The notes: a model not told the origin generated them from the sequence alone. Positions 17,031 to 26,220 are shown, counted from the stretch's first letter. The stretch: DNA of 64,000 bases from Pseudomonadaceae bacterium (GCA_024743175.1 JANSXA010000002.1:434001-498000); one strand, 5' to 3'. A program made the numbers and translations.

Positions 17031-17957
17031 ATGAGACTCGTCAGCGCAACACCCCTCTACCTGCTCAGCTTCTTTGTTACAGTTAACACGACTATCACTG
17101 CCTCGGCGTTTGAGTTTAATCAGAAACTGGATTTGCAGATCCGTGCAGACGAACGCTCCTCCAACAAAATTCGTTACCAGTACCGTGCGCGCTATTACCC
17201 TTCGGTTACTTTTACCGACGCTTTGAGCGTGCATGCCTTTGCAGTCACCGGCGACGAGTTTGGCTCCAGTCACAACACCGTCAACGATGGCGCCGCGGAC
17301 TACCTGTACATCCGGCGTGCTTATCTGCGCCACGAGGGCAACTATGGTAAAACCGAAGCTGGGGTTATTCCAACTTACAAAGGCAAAGTGTCATCAACCG
17401 GCCTGTCCAAAGACGGCTGGATTCAGGGCATTCGATTCGTCCGTAACATGGAATCAAACGCGCGTCTCGAAATGGTAGTTGGGCAACTGGAATCTAATGA
17501 TCCAGCTGATGCCCTGGGGCTCCCAGACGAGATTGACTATCTGGAAATGGAATACTCGGCAGATTTCAACGACGAAACGAGCTTTGAACTCAGCGTGGAG
17601 AAAATGACCCAGGCAAACTTTTTCCGCACGGAGCTGCGGCATGAGTTCAGTGCGCAGTATACTGGCTTTGCAGAACTTGTTTATCGCCTTGACGAAACCG
17701 CCAGAAAAGTAGTCATCGGCATCGATACCGAATTTGAAATGTTTGGATCCGCCACCGATGTAACTGCCCTCTACGCATACGTTAGCGATGATTTCGGCGA
17801 GCGGGCGGAACTCACTGAAGACTTCCTCGGCACCGGCCACGGGATGACTGCAGAACTGGCAAGCGGTTTTGGAAACTCACGTTGGGATTGGTTTGTTAGA
17901 TATGACGGCACCGAGTTTCGTTCTCGATTTATTGCCGGTATTAAATGGTCACTTTAG
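17031..17957 (+). CDS. Predicted outer-membrane beta-barrel (porin-like) protein
   Basis: 308 residues with an N-terminal signal peptide (about 1-26, ending TITASA). The mature part has alternating polar/hydrophobic strands and many aromatic residues, as in YQYRARYYPSVTFTDALSVHAFAVTGD, YLYIRRAYLRHEG and RSRFIAGIKWSL at the end. The C-terminal strand resembles barrel strands but ends in Leu rather than the usual Phe. The RRAYLRHEG stretch recalls alginate-export/phosphate-porin-type barrels. No firm family is assigned. It is 23 bases upstream of an LLM oxidoreductase gene on the same strand. Confidence 0.65.
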   Translation: MRLVSATPLYLLSFFVTVNTTITASAFEFNQKLDLQIRADERSSNKIRYQYRARYYPSVTFTDALSVHAFAVTGDEFGSSHNTVNDGAADYLYIRRAYLRHEGNYGKTEAGVIPTYKGKVSSTGLSKDGWIQGIRFVRNMESNARLEMVVGQLESNDPADALGLPDEIDYLEMEYSADFNDETSFELSVEKMTQANFFRTELRHEFSAQYTGFAELVYRLDETARKVVIGIDTEFEMFGSATDVTALYAYVSDDFGERAELTEDFLGTGHGMTAELASGFGNSRWDWFVRYDGTEFRSRFIAGIKWSL

Positions 17958-17980
17958 GATCAGGTTAAGGGTGATAGTCA

Positions 17981-19018
17981 ATGAAACTGGCCATTGAGAT
18001 CGGCAGCGTTGCGGCAGACAAACTCAGTTTGACGACCGAGTGGGTCCAGTTTGCAGAGAAACTGGGCATCAATATGGCTTTCTCGGCGGAAGCCTGGTGG
18101 AGTGATGCAGTAACTCCGCTGGCCTACCTGGCTGACAAAACCGAACACATAAAGCTCGCCACTGGCATTATGCAGATCACTGCGCGTACGCCAGCAATGA
18201 CAGCCATGACCGCGTTAACCCTGCACGACCTTACCGAGGGTCGTTTTGTCCTGGGTCTTGGCGCCAGCGGACCGCAGGTAGTTGAGGGTTTACATAGCGT
18301 ACCTTACACAACCCCACTCACCCGCCTGCGCGAAACCGTAGACATCTGCCGGATGATCTTTGCCGGCGAAAAAGTCAGATACGATGGCAAGGTCTTCCAG
18401 TTACCCCTCCCGGATAGCGAAGGTAAGGCGATTCGTATCGCCCATGACCCCGCCGACGTGCCCATCTATCTGGCGACCTTAGGACCCAATTCCCTGCGTT
18501 ATACAGGGGCCGCTGCTGATGGCTGGCTGGGCACCTCCTTCTCACCTGACCACCCGGAAGCACACCTGGATTTCATCAACAAAGGCATCAACGATGCAAC
18601 GCGAAAAATTCAGGATCTCGATCTGTGTGTTTCTGTACGTGTTGAAATCGGCGATGACGTGGAGCAAATGATCGAGCGACGTAAACAGGGTGTCGCTTTC
18701 AACATGGGTGGCATGGGCTCAGCTACCACTAATTTCTACAACGATGCTTTTAAGCGGGCCGGTTACACAGAAGATGCTCTTGCAATCCAGTCTCTATGGC
18801 TGGCAGGGAAACGTGATAAAGCAGCCGAACGGGTACCGGACGCCATGGTTACACAATTTCAGGCGTTAGGTACTGAAGATATGGTGCGCGAGCGACTGCG
18901 CAAATATCGTGACGTTGGTGTCACAACGTTGAAACTCGGACTGGACAGCGCTGGCCCAATTGGTCCGAAACGCTACGCGCTTCTGGAAACAATTGTCGAC
19001 ATGGTGGAGGGGCTTTAG
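17981..19018 (+). CDS. LLM-class oxidoreductase, methylene-H4MPT reductase-like, probably F420-dependent
   Basis: 345 residues with the TIM-barrel LLM fold. Characteristic stretches are AFSAEAWWSDAVTPLAYLADKTEHIKLATGIMQI (about 35-68), GRFVLGLGASGPQVVEG (about 87-103) and VPIYLATLGPNSLRYTGAAADGWL near 160. The order resembles Mer-like and actinobacterial F420-dependent enzymes. The gene is followed with no gap by a GST-family gene whose ATG comes immediately after its stop. That pairing suggests the two act on the same compound or stress. The substrate is not inferable. Confidence 0.9.
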   Translation: MKLAIEIGSVAADKLSLTTEWVQFAEKLGINMAFSAEAWWSDAVTPLAYLADKTEHIKLATGIMQITARTPAMTAMTALTLHDLTEGRFVLGLGASGPQVVEGLHSVPYTTPLTRLRETVDICRMIFAGEKVRYDGKVFQLPLPDSEGKAIRIAHDPADVPIYLATLGPNSLRYTGAAADGWLGTSFSPDHPEAHLDFINKGINDATRKIQDLDLCVSVRVEIGDDVEQMIERRKQGVAFNMGGMGSATTNFYNDAFKRAGYTEDALAIQSLWLAGKRDKAAERVPDAMVTQFQALGTEDMVRERLRKYRDVGVTTLKLGLDSAGPIGPKRYALLETIVDMVEGL

Positions 19019-19651
19019 ATGAAACTTTATATGGTGCCACTGGCACCTAATCCCACAAAAGTGATGTTGTACATCGCAGAGCGCGCTGAACTGGGCGTTG
19101 ATATGAATATCGAGCAGGTCGTGGTCAATACTGTGAAAGGCCGACACAAAGAGCCGGAACACCTGGCTCGTAATCCTTTTGGCACCGTCCCTGCTTTAGA
19201 GATGGAGGACGGCACCTACCTTGTAGAGTCCCTTGCCATTATTGGCTACCTGGAACAGAAATTTCCAGATCAGTGCCTGTTAAATGGCACTCCGGAAGAA
19301 AACGGCAAAGCGTTAGATGTAGAGCGAATCATCGACCTGCGCCTCGCCGGTCCCATGGGGACTTATGGACACGCGGTAAACTCGCCGCTGGGATATCCAA
19401 AGGACGAACAAAAGGCGGCACAGATGCAGGCCAACATGCAGACGCCATTAGACTACCTGGAAGAATTGCTCAGCGATGAGCGTCCGTTGTTGCTCGGTGA
19501 TCGCGTTTCAATTGCCGATTGCACGCTACAGGCGTCCCTACAGTTCATGCGTTACGTAGAAGTGGACCCTTTGGGTGAACGACCACTGTTGCGCGCATGG
19601 GACGAGCGCTATCGCGCTCGACCTGCCGCACAGAATGTACTTCGATGGTAG
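19019..19651 (+). CDS. Glutathione S-transferase family protein
   Basis: 210 residues. The N-terminal thioredoxin-like domain (1-80) holds LYMVPLAPNPTKVMLYIAE, NPFGTVPALEMEDGTYLVES (the cis-Pro and the ES glutathione-binding pair) and IIGYLEQKFP. A helical C-terminal domain contains SIADCTLQASLQF. Standard GST length and order. It begins directly at the stop codon of the preceding LLM oxidoreductase and is surely co-translated with it. The substrate is unknown. Confidence 0.92.
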   Translation: MKLYMVPLAPNPTKVMLYIAERAELGVDMNIEQVVVNTVKGRHKEPEHLARNPFGTVPALEMEDGTYLVESLAIIGYLEQKFPDQCLLNGTPEENGKALDVERIIDLRLAGPMGTYGHAVNSPLGYPKDEQKAAQMQANMQTPLDYLEELLSDERPLLLGDRVSIADCTLQASLQFMRYVEVDPLGERPLLRAWDERYRARPAAQNVLRW

Positions 19652-19672
19652 TGGGGTGGATTGCGGAGCACT

Positions 19673-20188
19673 TCAATTGTCGTGTGACACAGGGGTGACG
19701 GGTATCCATATTTCCAGTCCGCCCTCTCCCGTCATCGGATTGAAGCTTTCACCATACTTTTCAAACCACGGTGCTTCGATGACAGATCTGTCAGAAGCAG
19801 GCAGCCAGTCAGACCATATGGCGTCACAGGTATCGCGCACGTTGGCAACATGGCCCGGGTGAGAGAAAACCAGGTAGTGTTGTGGTGCCAGGTCCAGGCG
19901 AACCAGATTTTCCGGGCAGGCAGTGCCTTTACTCAGCTCTACCCCAGCTAAATAGTCAAAGCTGACGTCACTGCCATTATAAATTACACCATAAGTAGTG
20001 GGATTTTCCGCCGGGCTTAGCCGAGCCAGGATCTGACCAAGCGACTGCCACTGATCCGGGATTTGCCCTACATTATCAAACGGGTAGTAGCGCGAAATAC
20101 CAGCAATTGAGAGTTTGTCTCTCAGCACTTCGCTGCGTGGCTCTTGCAGGGTTGCGGCTTTGTTGTGTTGCATAAGAACAGGCTCCAT
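19673..20188 (-). CDS. GyrI-like/effector-binding-domain protein
   Basis: About 171 residues if started at the ATG at 20188; an ATG at 20224 overlaps the upstream gene, and one at 20173 has GGAG in front. The sequence fits the small-molecule-binding fold of GyrI/Rob C-terminal domains: ISRYYPFDNVGQIPDQWQSLGQIL, TYGVIYNGSDVSFDYLAGVELS, YLVFSHPGHVANVRDTCDAIWSDWL, APWFEKYGESFNP and GGLEIWIPV. No DNA-binding domain is attached. Stand-alone members bind or sometimes hydrolyse hydrophobic ligands. It is the last of three genes on this strand, behind an M56-like membrane protein, and may act as its cytoplasmic partner. Confidence 0.78.
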   Translation of the reverse strand: MEPVLMQHNKAATLQEPRSEVLRDKLSIAGISRYYPFDNVGQIPDQWQSLGQILARLSPAENPTTYGVIYNGSDVSFDYLAGVELSKGTACPENLVRLDLAPQHYLVFSHPGHVANVRDTCDAIWSDWLPASDRSVIEAPWFEKYGESFNPMTGEGGLEIWIPVTPVSHDN

Positions 20189-20198
20189 TAATTCCAGG

Positions 20199-21374
20199 TC
20201 ATTGGTGTGACGCTGCGCTCTCACCTGTTCGGGCGTTTTCAGAGGATGGTACCGTGTCGTCGTAAAGCCGACGCACCATCTGATCCTGCCATTTCACCTT
20301 GAGATACTGGGGCTCGAACTCCGGCGAGCGCTGGACCACAGTGAGCGTGGTGGATACACCTACTACAATCGAGGCGACGGCGATCAGCCAATACGCCTGT
20401 TCGTAGGGATCGCGGGTTTTATCTTTCATGCGCTGTTTTGTACCAACCCATTTGTCTTCGAAAACAAGCCCATCAACACGGACGTTATCAACTGAGGGTT
20501 GAGGTGGCAGCCAGGTCACACCGTTACTGGGCACGCGCAGCAGGCCATTGGCCTCAAGCTCAGGAATCTCACGCAGAGTATCCGTACGTTTCGCAAGGCT
20601 ACGGACGTCCCGCGCCCAACCTTCATTGTCACGATAGGCAGAGGCCGCCAGCCTTTCCGCAGGCTCCACCAGATGTTTTGCCAGGCCGTTCAGCAGTTCA
20701 CTGACCCAGGGCGCTGGCCAGTAAAGTGCCTGCACCAGACGGCCAAAAACCAGCCAACGCCATTGGTTCTGTTTGAGCTGAGCCAGCTGACTGAGCAACA
20801 TGACGTCTATCAAACCCGCCGGCCAGTTTACAGTCGCAGCTGGCACACAAATAATTGCAGTTTGAGATTTACCCAGTCCAGCGCCCACATGCCAGCCCTG
20901 TTCGGCGCCACCGGCACAGACATGAACATCCTGCAGGTAGGCAAGTCGCTTCTGCCAGTGCTGGCACCTTGCGGCCAGCTTTGCCGGGGCAGCTGGATAT
21001 TGTTGCGCCGCTGCCCGCGTCTGACTCATGATCTTAAACGCCTTGTTAGCGTGGTAAGCCACACCCAACAGCCAGATCAGCAGCAGGACGCTGGCTGCAT
21101 GTCCCGGAACCGGCGTCGAAAATGCGCGAAACTCATCAACAGGGACAGGTACCTGGACGTTGAACAGATACACACAAAGCGGCACGCCGATCAGCGCCAG
21201 CAGCGCGCCTTTGCGATACAACACCTGTAAAGTCGACCCCATCTGGCCTGGCAGTAAGCGTGTGAAGCCATAAAGAACCAGAGTCAGCAGAAACGCCAGC
21301 AGCAATACCCTGCCAAAATCCGGTAGCGTGTCGAGCGCCATGGCAAGGTAAGTCAACGGGTTCAAATCAACCAC
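20199..21374 (-). CDS. BlaR1/M56-like membrane protein without the zinc-protease motif
   Basis: 391 residues with three membrane segments in the first 110, a cytoplasmic-type central region and a fourth membrane segment near 330, then a short tail. The layout resembles M56 (BlaR1/MecR1) sensor proteases. The segment LLSQLAQLKQNQWRWLVFGRLVQALYWPAPWVSELL (about 190-225) aligns by eye with the M56 core, where HELAH and the W-x-P motif occur. Here the zinc-binding HExxH has become SQLAQ, so proteolysis is unlikely. The tail also lacks a penicillin-binding sensor domain. It overlaps the next upstream gene by 8 bases. The family assignment is moderate. Confidence 0.6.
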   Translation of the reverse strand: MVDLNPLTYLAMALDTLPDFGRVLLLAFLLTLVLYGFTRLLPGQMGSTLQVLYRKGALLALIGVPLCVYLFNVQVPVPVDEFRAFSTPVPGHAASVLLLIWLLGVAYHANKAFKIMSQTRAAAQQYPAAPAKLAARCQHWQKRLAYLQDVHVCAGGAEQGWHVGAGLGKSQTAIICVPAATVNWPAGLIDVMLLSQLAQLKQNQWRWLVFGRLVQALYWPAPWVSELLNGLAKHLVEPAERLAASAYRDNEGWARDVRSLAKRTDTLREIPELEANGLLRVPSNGVTWLPPQPSVDNVRVDGLVFEDKWVGTKQRMKDKTRDPYEQAYWLIAVASIVVGVSTTLTVVQRSPEFEPQYLKVKWQDQMVRRLYDDTVPSSENARTGESAASHQ

Positions 21375-21900
21375 CGGCGATCATCTGATAAAGGTGTCGG
21401 AAAGACATATCCAGACCCAGCACAGCCAGTACATAAAGCCCCATCACGCCAGCACCCTGCAGCAGGGGTTTGCTCAAACCCCAGGCGACCACGCTGGCAG
21501 CCCCGTAAAGTGCACATGCAGCAATCAGATACGCGGTTGCAACACGCAGGTTCTGTTCAAGGCCGGTAAGATTCAAACCCACACCCAACAAGGCGAGTAA
21601 GCTGTCTACCAGAAGACTGATCAAGACCAGTACAACTAGAACTTTTGCCAGCCTCAGGCGGGTGATTTTTGCGGTTAACAGGACCATCATCAGCATGAAC
21701 ATGGTCACTTCGGCAAACACGCGAAGAATCACAAATACCACTGTGTCCTGGAAATAAAGCGCCTGAGCGGCGGCGCTGGCAGCCACCGCCAGCAACAGCG
21801 AATAGCGTCCAAGCCGTTGGGAGTAATAGATCCGCTCCGGCGAGCCACGCAAAAATACGATGCGTATGACGTCCCGCAACAGCCCCAAAACAAACGCCAT
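21367..21900 (-). CDS. Uncharacterised integral membrane protein
   Basis: 177 residues, five or so membrane helices (about 33-50, 53-75, 82-105, 118-138 and 143-162). It has a positively charged N-terminal loop (RGSPERIYYSQRLGRYS). I do not recognise the family. It starts a three-gene run on this strand: this protein, the M56-like protein (8-base overlap) and the GyrI-like protein. In classical BlaR1 pairs the first gene is a repressor; here it is a membrane protein instead, so the run is not a standard bla-type switch. Confidence 0.8.
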   Translation of the reverse strand: MAFVLGLLRDVIRIVFLRGSPERIYYSQRLGRYSLLLAVAASAAAQALYFQDTVVFVILRVFAEVTMFMLMMVLLTAKITRLRLAKVLVVLVLISLLVDSLLALLGVGLNLTGLEQNLRVATAYLIAACALYGAASVVAWGLSKPLLQGAGVMGLYVLAVLGLDMSFRHLYQMIAGG

Positions 21901-21915
21901 GAGTTAGAGGATTCC

Positions 21916-22818
21916 CTAACCTTTCATGCTGGAGAGGAACTCCAGAGTACGGTCGTAAGCACCGTCTTCGGTGTTCATGATCGCTGCATTGAAATCAGTG
22001 ACACCCATATCCGCAAAGCGCTTTATTTCACCACGCAGCTGATTTTCATCACCGACAATGGCGATATCTGCCGGTCCTGCAGCCCCTTCGCGATCCAGCA
22101 TGGCGCGATAGCTGGGTAACTGACCATAGATGGTCAGGTCTTTAGCAATTTTCTCTTTAGCCTCATCCACGTTGGTGGTCAGCACAATGGGCATCCCTGC
22201 AACAACGGTAGGATCCGCATTACCCGCATCATGTAGCGCAGGCAGAATGTGGCCATCCATGGTTTTCGGGCCCACCATCCAGGTATTGGTGCCATCAGCC
22301 AGCTGCGCCGCCAGCTTCAGCATAACCGGACCTAGTCCAGCAATAACAACGGGCAGGCGCTCCGCCCCAGGCACATCCAGTGCCACACCGCGCACGCGAT
22401 ACTGCTCTCCTTCAAAATTAACCTGTTCACCTCGGGCCAGCGGCATCAGCACACTTAAATACTCACGCATGTGTTTGGCCGGCTTGTCGTAGGACATGCC
22501 CAGCATGTCTTCGATCACTACTTTGTGCGATAGCCCGATACCCAGGGTGAAGCGGTTGTTGGTCGCAGCGGCTGTCGTAAGGGCCTGCTGCGCAATCGCG
22601 GTAGGATGGCGCGGATAGGTGGGTGTGACCGCGGTACCCAGGCCAATACGCTGTGTTTCCCGGCCAATCAGCGCAAGTGTGGTGATGGCATCAAAACTGA
22701 AGATATTGGCCAGCCAGACATTGTCCAAACCCGAGTTTTCGGCGTTTTTCGCCACCTCAATCACGTCGTCGAGGGTATTATTGGCCCCATCCGCGCCGAT
22801 CATCACTCCAATTCTCAT
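21916..22818 (-). CDS. F420-dependent LLM-class oxidoreductase
   Basis: 300 residues from the ATG at 22818, with GGGAG seven bases upstream. Family stretches are IGVMIGADGANNTLDDVIEVAKNAENSGLDNVWLANIFSFDAITTLALIG (first strand and helix), GLGTAVTPTYPRHPTAIAQQALT and NNRFTLGIGLSHKVVIEDMLG. This is the subgroup annotated as F420-dependent in actinobacteria. It diverges from npdG, the F420:NADP reductase gene, across a 117-base shared promoter region, which supports the cofactor assignment. The substrate is unknown. Confidence 0.9.
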   Translation of the reverse strand: MRIGVMIGADGANNTLDDVIEVAKNAENSGLDNVWLANIFSFDAITTLALIGRETQRIGLGTAVTPTYPRHPTAIAQQALTTAAATNNRFTLGIGLSHKVVIEDMLGMSYDKPAKHMREYLSVLMPLARGEQVNFEGEQYRVRGVALDVPGAERLPVVIAGLGPVMLKLAAQLADGTNTWMVGPKTMDGHILPALHDAGNADPTVVAGMPIVLTTNVDEAKEKIAKDLTIYGQLPSYRAMLDREGAAGPADIAIVGDENQLRGEIKRFADMGVTDFNAAIMNTEDGAYDRTLEFLSSMKG

Positions 22819-22935
22819 CAATTTTCTCCCAAATTCTGTAAAACCTTGACGCTAGGCTCACTCACTGTGGCTTTTAATTCAAGGTACAAAAACGGCATAA
22901 TCCGCCGCCTTCTCTTCTAATCACCGGATAACAAC

Positions 22936-23598
22936 ATGTCTGATAAAGAAACCATAGCCATTCTGGGTGGCACAGGTGACCTCGGTACAGGTCTGGCCAT
23001 ACGCTGGTCCAAAGCAGGTCACAAAATTGTGATCGGTTCACGCACGCTGGAAAAAGCACAAACCGCCGTAGATGCATTGCACGAAATCAGCCCGGACACG
23101 CCTGCTGTGGCCATGGAAAACCTTGATGCAGCCGCTGCCGGCGATATTGTGGTGTTGACCGTGCCGGCAGAACATCAGATCTCTACCCTGGATTACGTCA
23201 AAGACCATCTGCAGGGCAAGATCCTGATCGATGTCACTGTTCCTCTGGTACCGCCCAAAGTCGGCACGGTACAATTACCGGCAGAGGGCAGCGCAGGCAA
23301 ACGTGCCCAGGACTTTCTCGGTGAAGACGTCATGGTTGTCACCGCTTATCAGAATATTGCCGCACACCTGCTGCAACAGGACGTTGAAATCGAATGTGAC
23401 GTGCTGGTTTCAGGTAACAAGAAAGCCGCTCGTGAGAAAGTCATCGAGCTGTCGAAGGCGGCTGGCATGACCGCCTGGCATGCAGGACCTATCGCCAACT
23501 CCGCAGCAGCAGAAGCACTGACCTCGATACTGATTCAGATCAATCGCAGCGGCATCGTGTCACACTCCGGTATTAAAATTATCGGCCAGGAACACTGA
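22936..23598 (+). CDS. npdG: NADPH-dependent F420 reductase (F420:NADP oxidoreductase)
   Basis: 220 residues. The N-terminal Rossmann motif is ILGGTGDLGTGLAIRWSKAGHKIVIGSRT, whose SRT supports NADP binding. DIVVLTVPAEHQ, AYQNIAAHLLQ and VLVSGNKKAAREKV match the Fno/NpdG family. It transfers hydride between NADPH and F420, and so supplies reduced F420 to LLM-type enzymes. It is the first gene of a run with cofE (4-base gap) and cofD (overlap). Confidence 0.92.
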   Translation: MSDKETIAILGGTGDLGTGLAIRWSKAGHKIVIGSRTLEKAQTAVDALHEISPDTPAVAMENLDAAAAGDIVVLTVPAEHQISTLDYVKDHLQGKILIDVTVPLVPPKVGTVQLPAEGSAGKRAQDFLGEDVMVVTAYQNIAAHLLQQDVEIECDVLVSGNKKAAREKVIELSKAAGMTAWHAGPIANSAAAEALTSILIQINRSGIVSHSGIKIIGQEH

Positions 23599-23602
23599 CA
23601 CC

Positions 23603-24373
23603 GTGACGTCGGGTTTTTCCGTCATTCCCATACCCGGCGTGCCGATGGTTGTGCCGGGTGATGATCTGGGTGAAGTGATCCGCGCAGCACTAAGTGCTGC
23701 GCACGTTACTCTGGTAGACGGCGATATTGTTTGTCTGGCGCAAAAAATTGTCTCCAAAGCAGAGGGCCAACTGGTAGCCCTTGCTGATGTCACGCCGTCA
23801 CAGGAAGCTATCGAACTGGCGGAAAAAACGCTTAAAGACCCCCGCATGGTAGAGCTCATCCTCAGGGAAAGCAGTGAAGTCATGCGGCACAAGCCCGGCG
23901 TTCTGATCATGCGACACCGGCTCGGCCTGGTGGGTGCTCATGCCGGCATAGACCAGTCAAATGTAGATCACAGCGATGGCGAGCAGGCCCTGCTGCTACC
24001 TGAAGATCCGGATGCCAGCGCCCAGCGTCTGCGCGAAAATCTTGCCGCCAACAACAACGTTCAGGTGGGTGTAGTGATCACAGACAGTCAGAATCGCCCC
24101 TGGCGCATGGGTACAACCGGTGTTGCTATTGGGTGTGCCGGCCTCACTGTGCTTGAAGACTATCGAGGCGGCAGTGACGTATACGGGCGCGAACTCAGAG
24201 TAACACTGATTAATCGTGCGGATGCGATTGCCGGTGCGGCAACCCTGGTTATGGGTGAAACCACGGAAAAGATTCCGCTGGTGATCGTGCGCGGTTTCGC
24301 GCCTGATGTGGATACTGAAAACCAGAACGCCGCCATCATCAATAGACCGATTGAAGAAGACCTGTTCCGCTGA
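23603..24373 (+). CDS. cofE: Coenzyme F420-0:L-glutamate ligase CofE
   Basis: 256 residues from a GTG start. Family motifs are IPIPGVPMVVPGDDLGEVI, DGDIVCLAQKIVSKAEGQ, the RHRLGLVGAHAGIDQSNVD region with metal and GTP ligands, and TDSQNRPWRMGTTGVAIGCAGL. It adds the first L-glutamate residues to F420-0 in the cytoplasm, using GTP. The length is that of the stand-alone ligase; the extra FMN-reductase domain found in mycobacterial FbiB is absent. The start is 4 bases after npdG and the stop overlaps the cofD start (TGATG), so translation is coupled. Confidence 0.95.
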   Translation: MTSGFSVIPIPGVPMVVPGDDLGEVIRAALSAAHVTLVDGDIVCLAQKIVSKAEGQLVALADVTPSQEAIELAEKTLKDPRMVELILRESSEVMRHKPGVLIMRHRLGLVGAHAGIDQSNVDHSDGEQALLLPEDPDASAQRLRENLAANNNVQVGVVITDSQNRPWRMGTTGVAIGCAGLTVLEDYRGGSDVYGRELRVTLINRADAIAGAATLVMGETTEKIPLVIVRGFAPDVDTENQNAAIINRPIEEDLFR

Positions 24374-25293
24374 TGAGTAAAATTCTCGCCATAACCGGCG
24401 GTGTTGGCGGCGCTAAACTGGCGCTGGGCCTCAGCAAAATACTCAGCGCGGACGAACTCGTTTTTGCGGTGAATACCGGGGACGACTTTGAACACCTGGG
24501 TTTACATATCTCTCCGGACATCGACAGCCTGACCTACGCCCTGGCTGAAGAGAACAATCAGGAACTGGGATGGGGCCGTGCAGGTGAAACCTGGCAATTC
24601 ATTGAAACCTTAGGACAACTTGGCGGCGAAAACTGGTTCCGTCTTGGCGATAAAGATCTTGCACTGCATATGCAGCGCACACAGATGCTGCGTTCAGCCT
24701 CGACTTTGACTGAGGCGACAGCCCACATCACCCGGGCTTTTGGCATCACACACACCGTTGTGCCCATGACGGACGACGCAGTGCGCACGATTGTCCACAG
24801 CGATCAGGGAGCACTCGCCTTCCAACATTATTTCGTGCGTGAGCAGTGCAGGCCAGCGGTTTCAGGTTTTGAATTTGCTGGTATCGAATCTGCAAACCTG
24901 AACCCCATAATTGCAGAGACGCTTGAAGATTGCCGTGGGGTGATCATCTGCCCCAGTAATCCCTATGTCTCAGTAGACCCGTTACTGTCGCTACCTGGGA
25001 TGCGCGAGGCGTTGCGGAACATCCCTGTTATTGCTGTATCACCGATCGTCGGCGGCATGGCCATCAAGGGTCCAGCAGCAAAAATGATGCAGGAACTTGA
25101 CGTCCCCGCCAGCGCGCCTGCGGTTGCTGCACACTATGGCAACTTGTTAGATGGCTTTGTCATGGATCTAACGGATGCTGATCAGCGCAGTGAAATTTCC
25201 GTGCACACACGCGTCACGGAAACGATTATGAATTCCCTCCAGCGGCGCATTGAACTGGCCCGCTTCTGCGTTGAGTTTCTGCACGCGCTCTAA
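24373..25293 (+). CDS. cofD: 2-phospho-L-lactate (or PEP-type) transferase CofD
   Basis: 306 residues. It opens with ITGGVGGAKLALGLSKIL, the diagnostic CofD motif, then NTGDDFEHLGLHISPDIDSLTYALA, TEATAHITRAFGI, MTDDAVRTIV, and ICPSNPYVSVDPLLSLPGMREAL. It transfers the phospholactyl, phosphoenolpyruvyl or 3-phosphoglyceryl unit from its GDP-linked donor to FO, giving F420-0 or dehydro-F420-0. Which unit is used cannot be read here. It overlaps cofE by one base and ends the module. The rest of the pathway (cofC and FO synthase) lies 13 kb downstream. Confidence 0.96.
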   Translation: MSKILAITGGVGGAKLALGLSKILSADELVFAVNTGDDFEHLGLHISPDIDSLTYALAEENNQELGWGRAGETWQFIETLGQLGGENWFRLGDKDLALHMQRTQMLRSASTLTEATAHITRAFGITHTVVPMTDDAVRTIVHSDQGALAFQHYFVREQCRPAVSGFEFAGIESANLNPIIAETLEDCRGVIICPSNPYVSVDPLLSLPGMREALRNIPVIAVSPIVGGMAIKGPAAKMMQELDVPASAPAVAAHYGNLLDGFVMDLTDADQRSEISVHTRVTETIMNSLQRRIELARFCVEFLHAL

Positions 25294-25419
25294 CGCCATC
25301 AAGCAACACTGTGCCGGCTACTTGATTGGTCCAAATTCCGGTGTCACTATGCCAGCTGAAGCAGGTCGAACGATAACGCCTAGTGTAATTTGACACAGAG
25401 ATGTGCAGAGGGGCAGATC

Positions 25420-26220
25420 ATGATACGCGTGGCATTGATATCCGTTGTGCTCACCATTGTGCTCACGCTGTCGGGGTGTGTTTCACTTCCGGATTCCAGC
25501 CAACAGGCCATTGAACTGGGCCAGCAGCGCTTCGACTCCGATTATCAGTTTGCAATTGTCAGCTACTACAACGACACGCAAATTGCGTCCAGTACTCCCA
25601 ATCGAATAGCCGAGTCTTTCACCGCAAATACGGACCGCGAATGGCTGCGCATTCTGCTGGCATCGCAGCAGCGACAGGAAGACAAAGAACGACAACTGGC
25701 CGCCGCTTCTCAAGCGTATAACCTTGTCCCTGGCGTGGCAGACATCGAGCAGTTGTTCGGTGACACCCTGCAAACCTACCTGGGTGTCACACCCGTCTAT
25801 TTATCCCGTGCAGAGATTCGGCGTCGATTGAATGAAGAATTCATGGAATCGTCAGCAATGATGCACGCCAAAGCGATGGCTGCTGAACAGAATCATGACG
25901 CGGTATTGGTTGTCTATTTCCAACCGCTCCTGGCAGAAGTGGACGGTTTCCCTTTCGGCTACCAACTCACCTATGAAGCCACGGTCGCTGCAAGATCAAG
26001 CAAAGCGGACCGCCTGATGTATTTTGTTAAGCGCTTCTACCCGTGCGAGCGAAAGGTAATCTCCAGTGCTTCCAATGCCAATGCTTTTGAAGCTATGAAA
26101 AACTGCGAGCAGAACATCCATGTCGCCATTGTTGAAGACTTTATGGAATTTGCGAAATCCGCGGGCGTTGTATCAGCTGCTGATACGCCAGATCAGGCTG
26201 GCTTCGTCAATCTCAACTGA
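25420..26220 (+). CDS. Hypothetical lipoprotein
   Basis: 266 residues from the ATG at 25420, preceded by GAGGGG. The N-terminus is a lipoprotein signal with lipobox LSGC at about 18-21. The mature protein shows mixed alpha/beta composition; stretches such as QFAIVSYYNDTQIASSTPNRIAESF and HDAVLVVYFQPLLAEVDGFPFGYQLTYEATV suggest strands. Two Cys (PCERKV and KNCEQN) late in the protein may form a disulfide. I do not recognise a family. The 3' end overlaps the convergent gene at 26173 by 48 bases. Confidence 0.75.
   Translation: MIRVALISVVLTIVLTLSGCVSLPDSSQQAIELGQQRFDSDYQFAIVSYYNDTQIASSTPNRIAESFTANTDREWLRILLASQQRQEDKERQLAAASQAYNLVPGVADIEQLFGDTLQTYLGVTPVYLSRAEIRRRLNEEFMESSAMMHAKAMAAEQNHDAVLVVYFQPLLAEVDGFPFGYQLTYEATVAARSSKADRLMYFVKRFYPCERKVISSASNANAFEAMKNCEQNIHVAIVEDFMEFAKSAGVVSAADTPDQAGFVNLN

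Noticed and set aside
25294-25419. Inverted repeat ATCAAG/CTTGAT after cofD as terminator
   Set aside because: Only 6 bp with a 17-base loop and no T-run.
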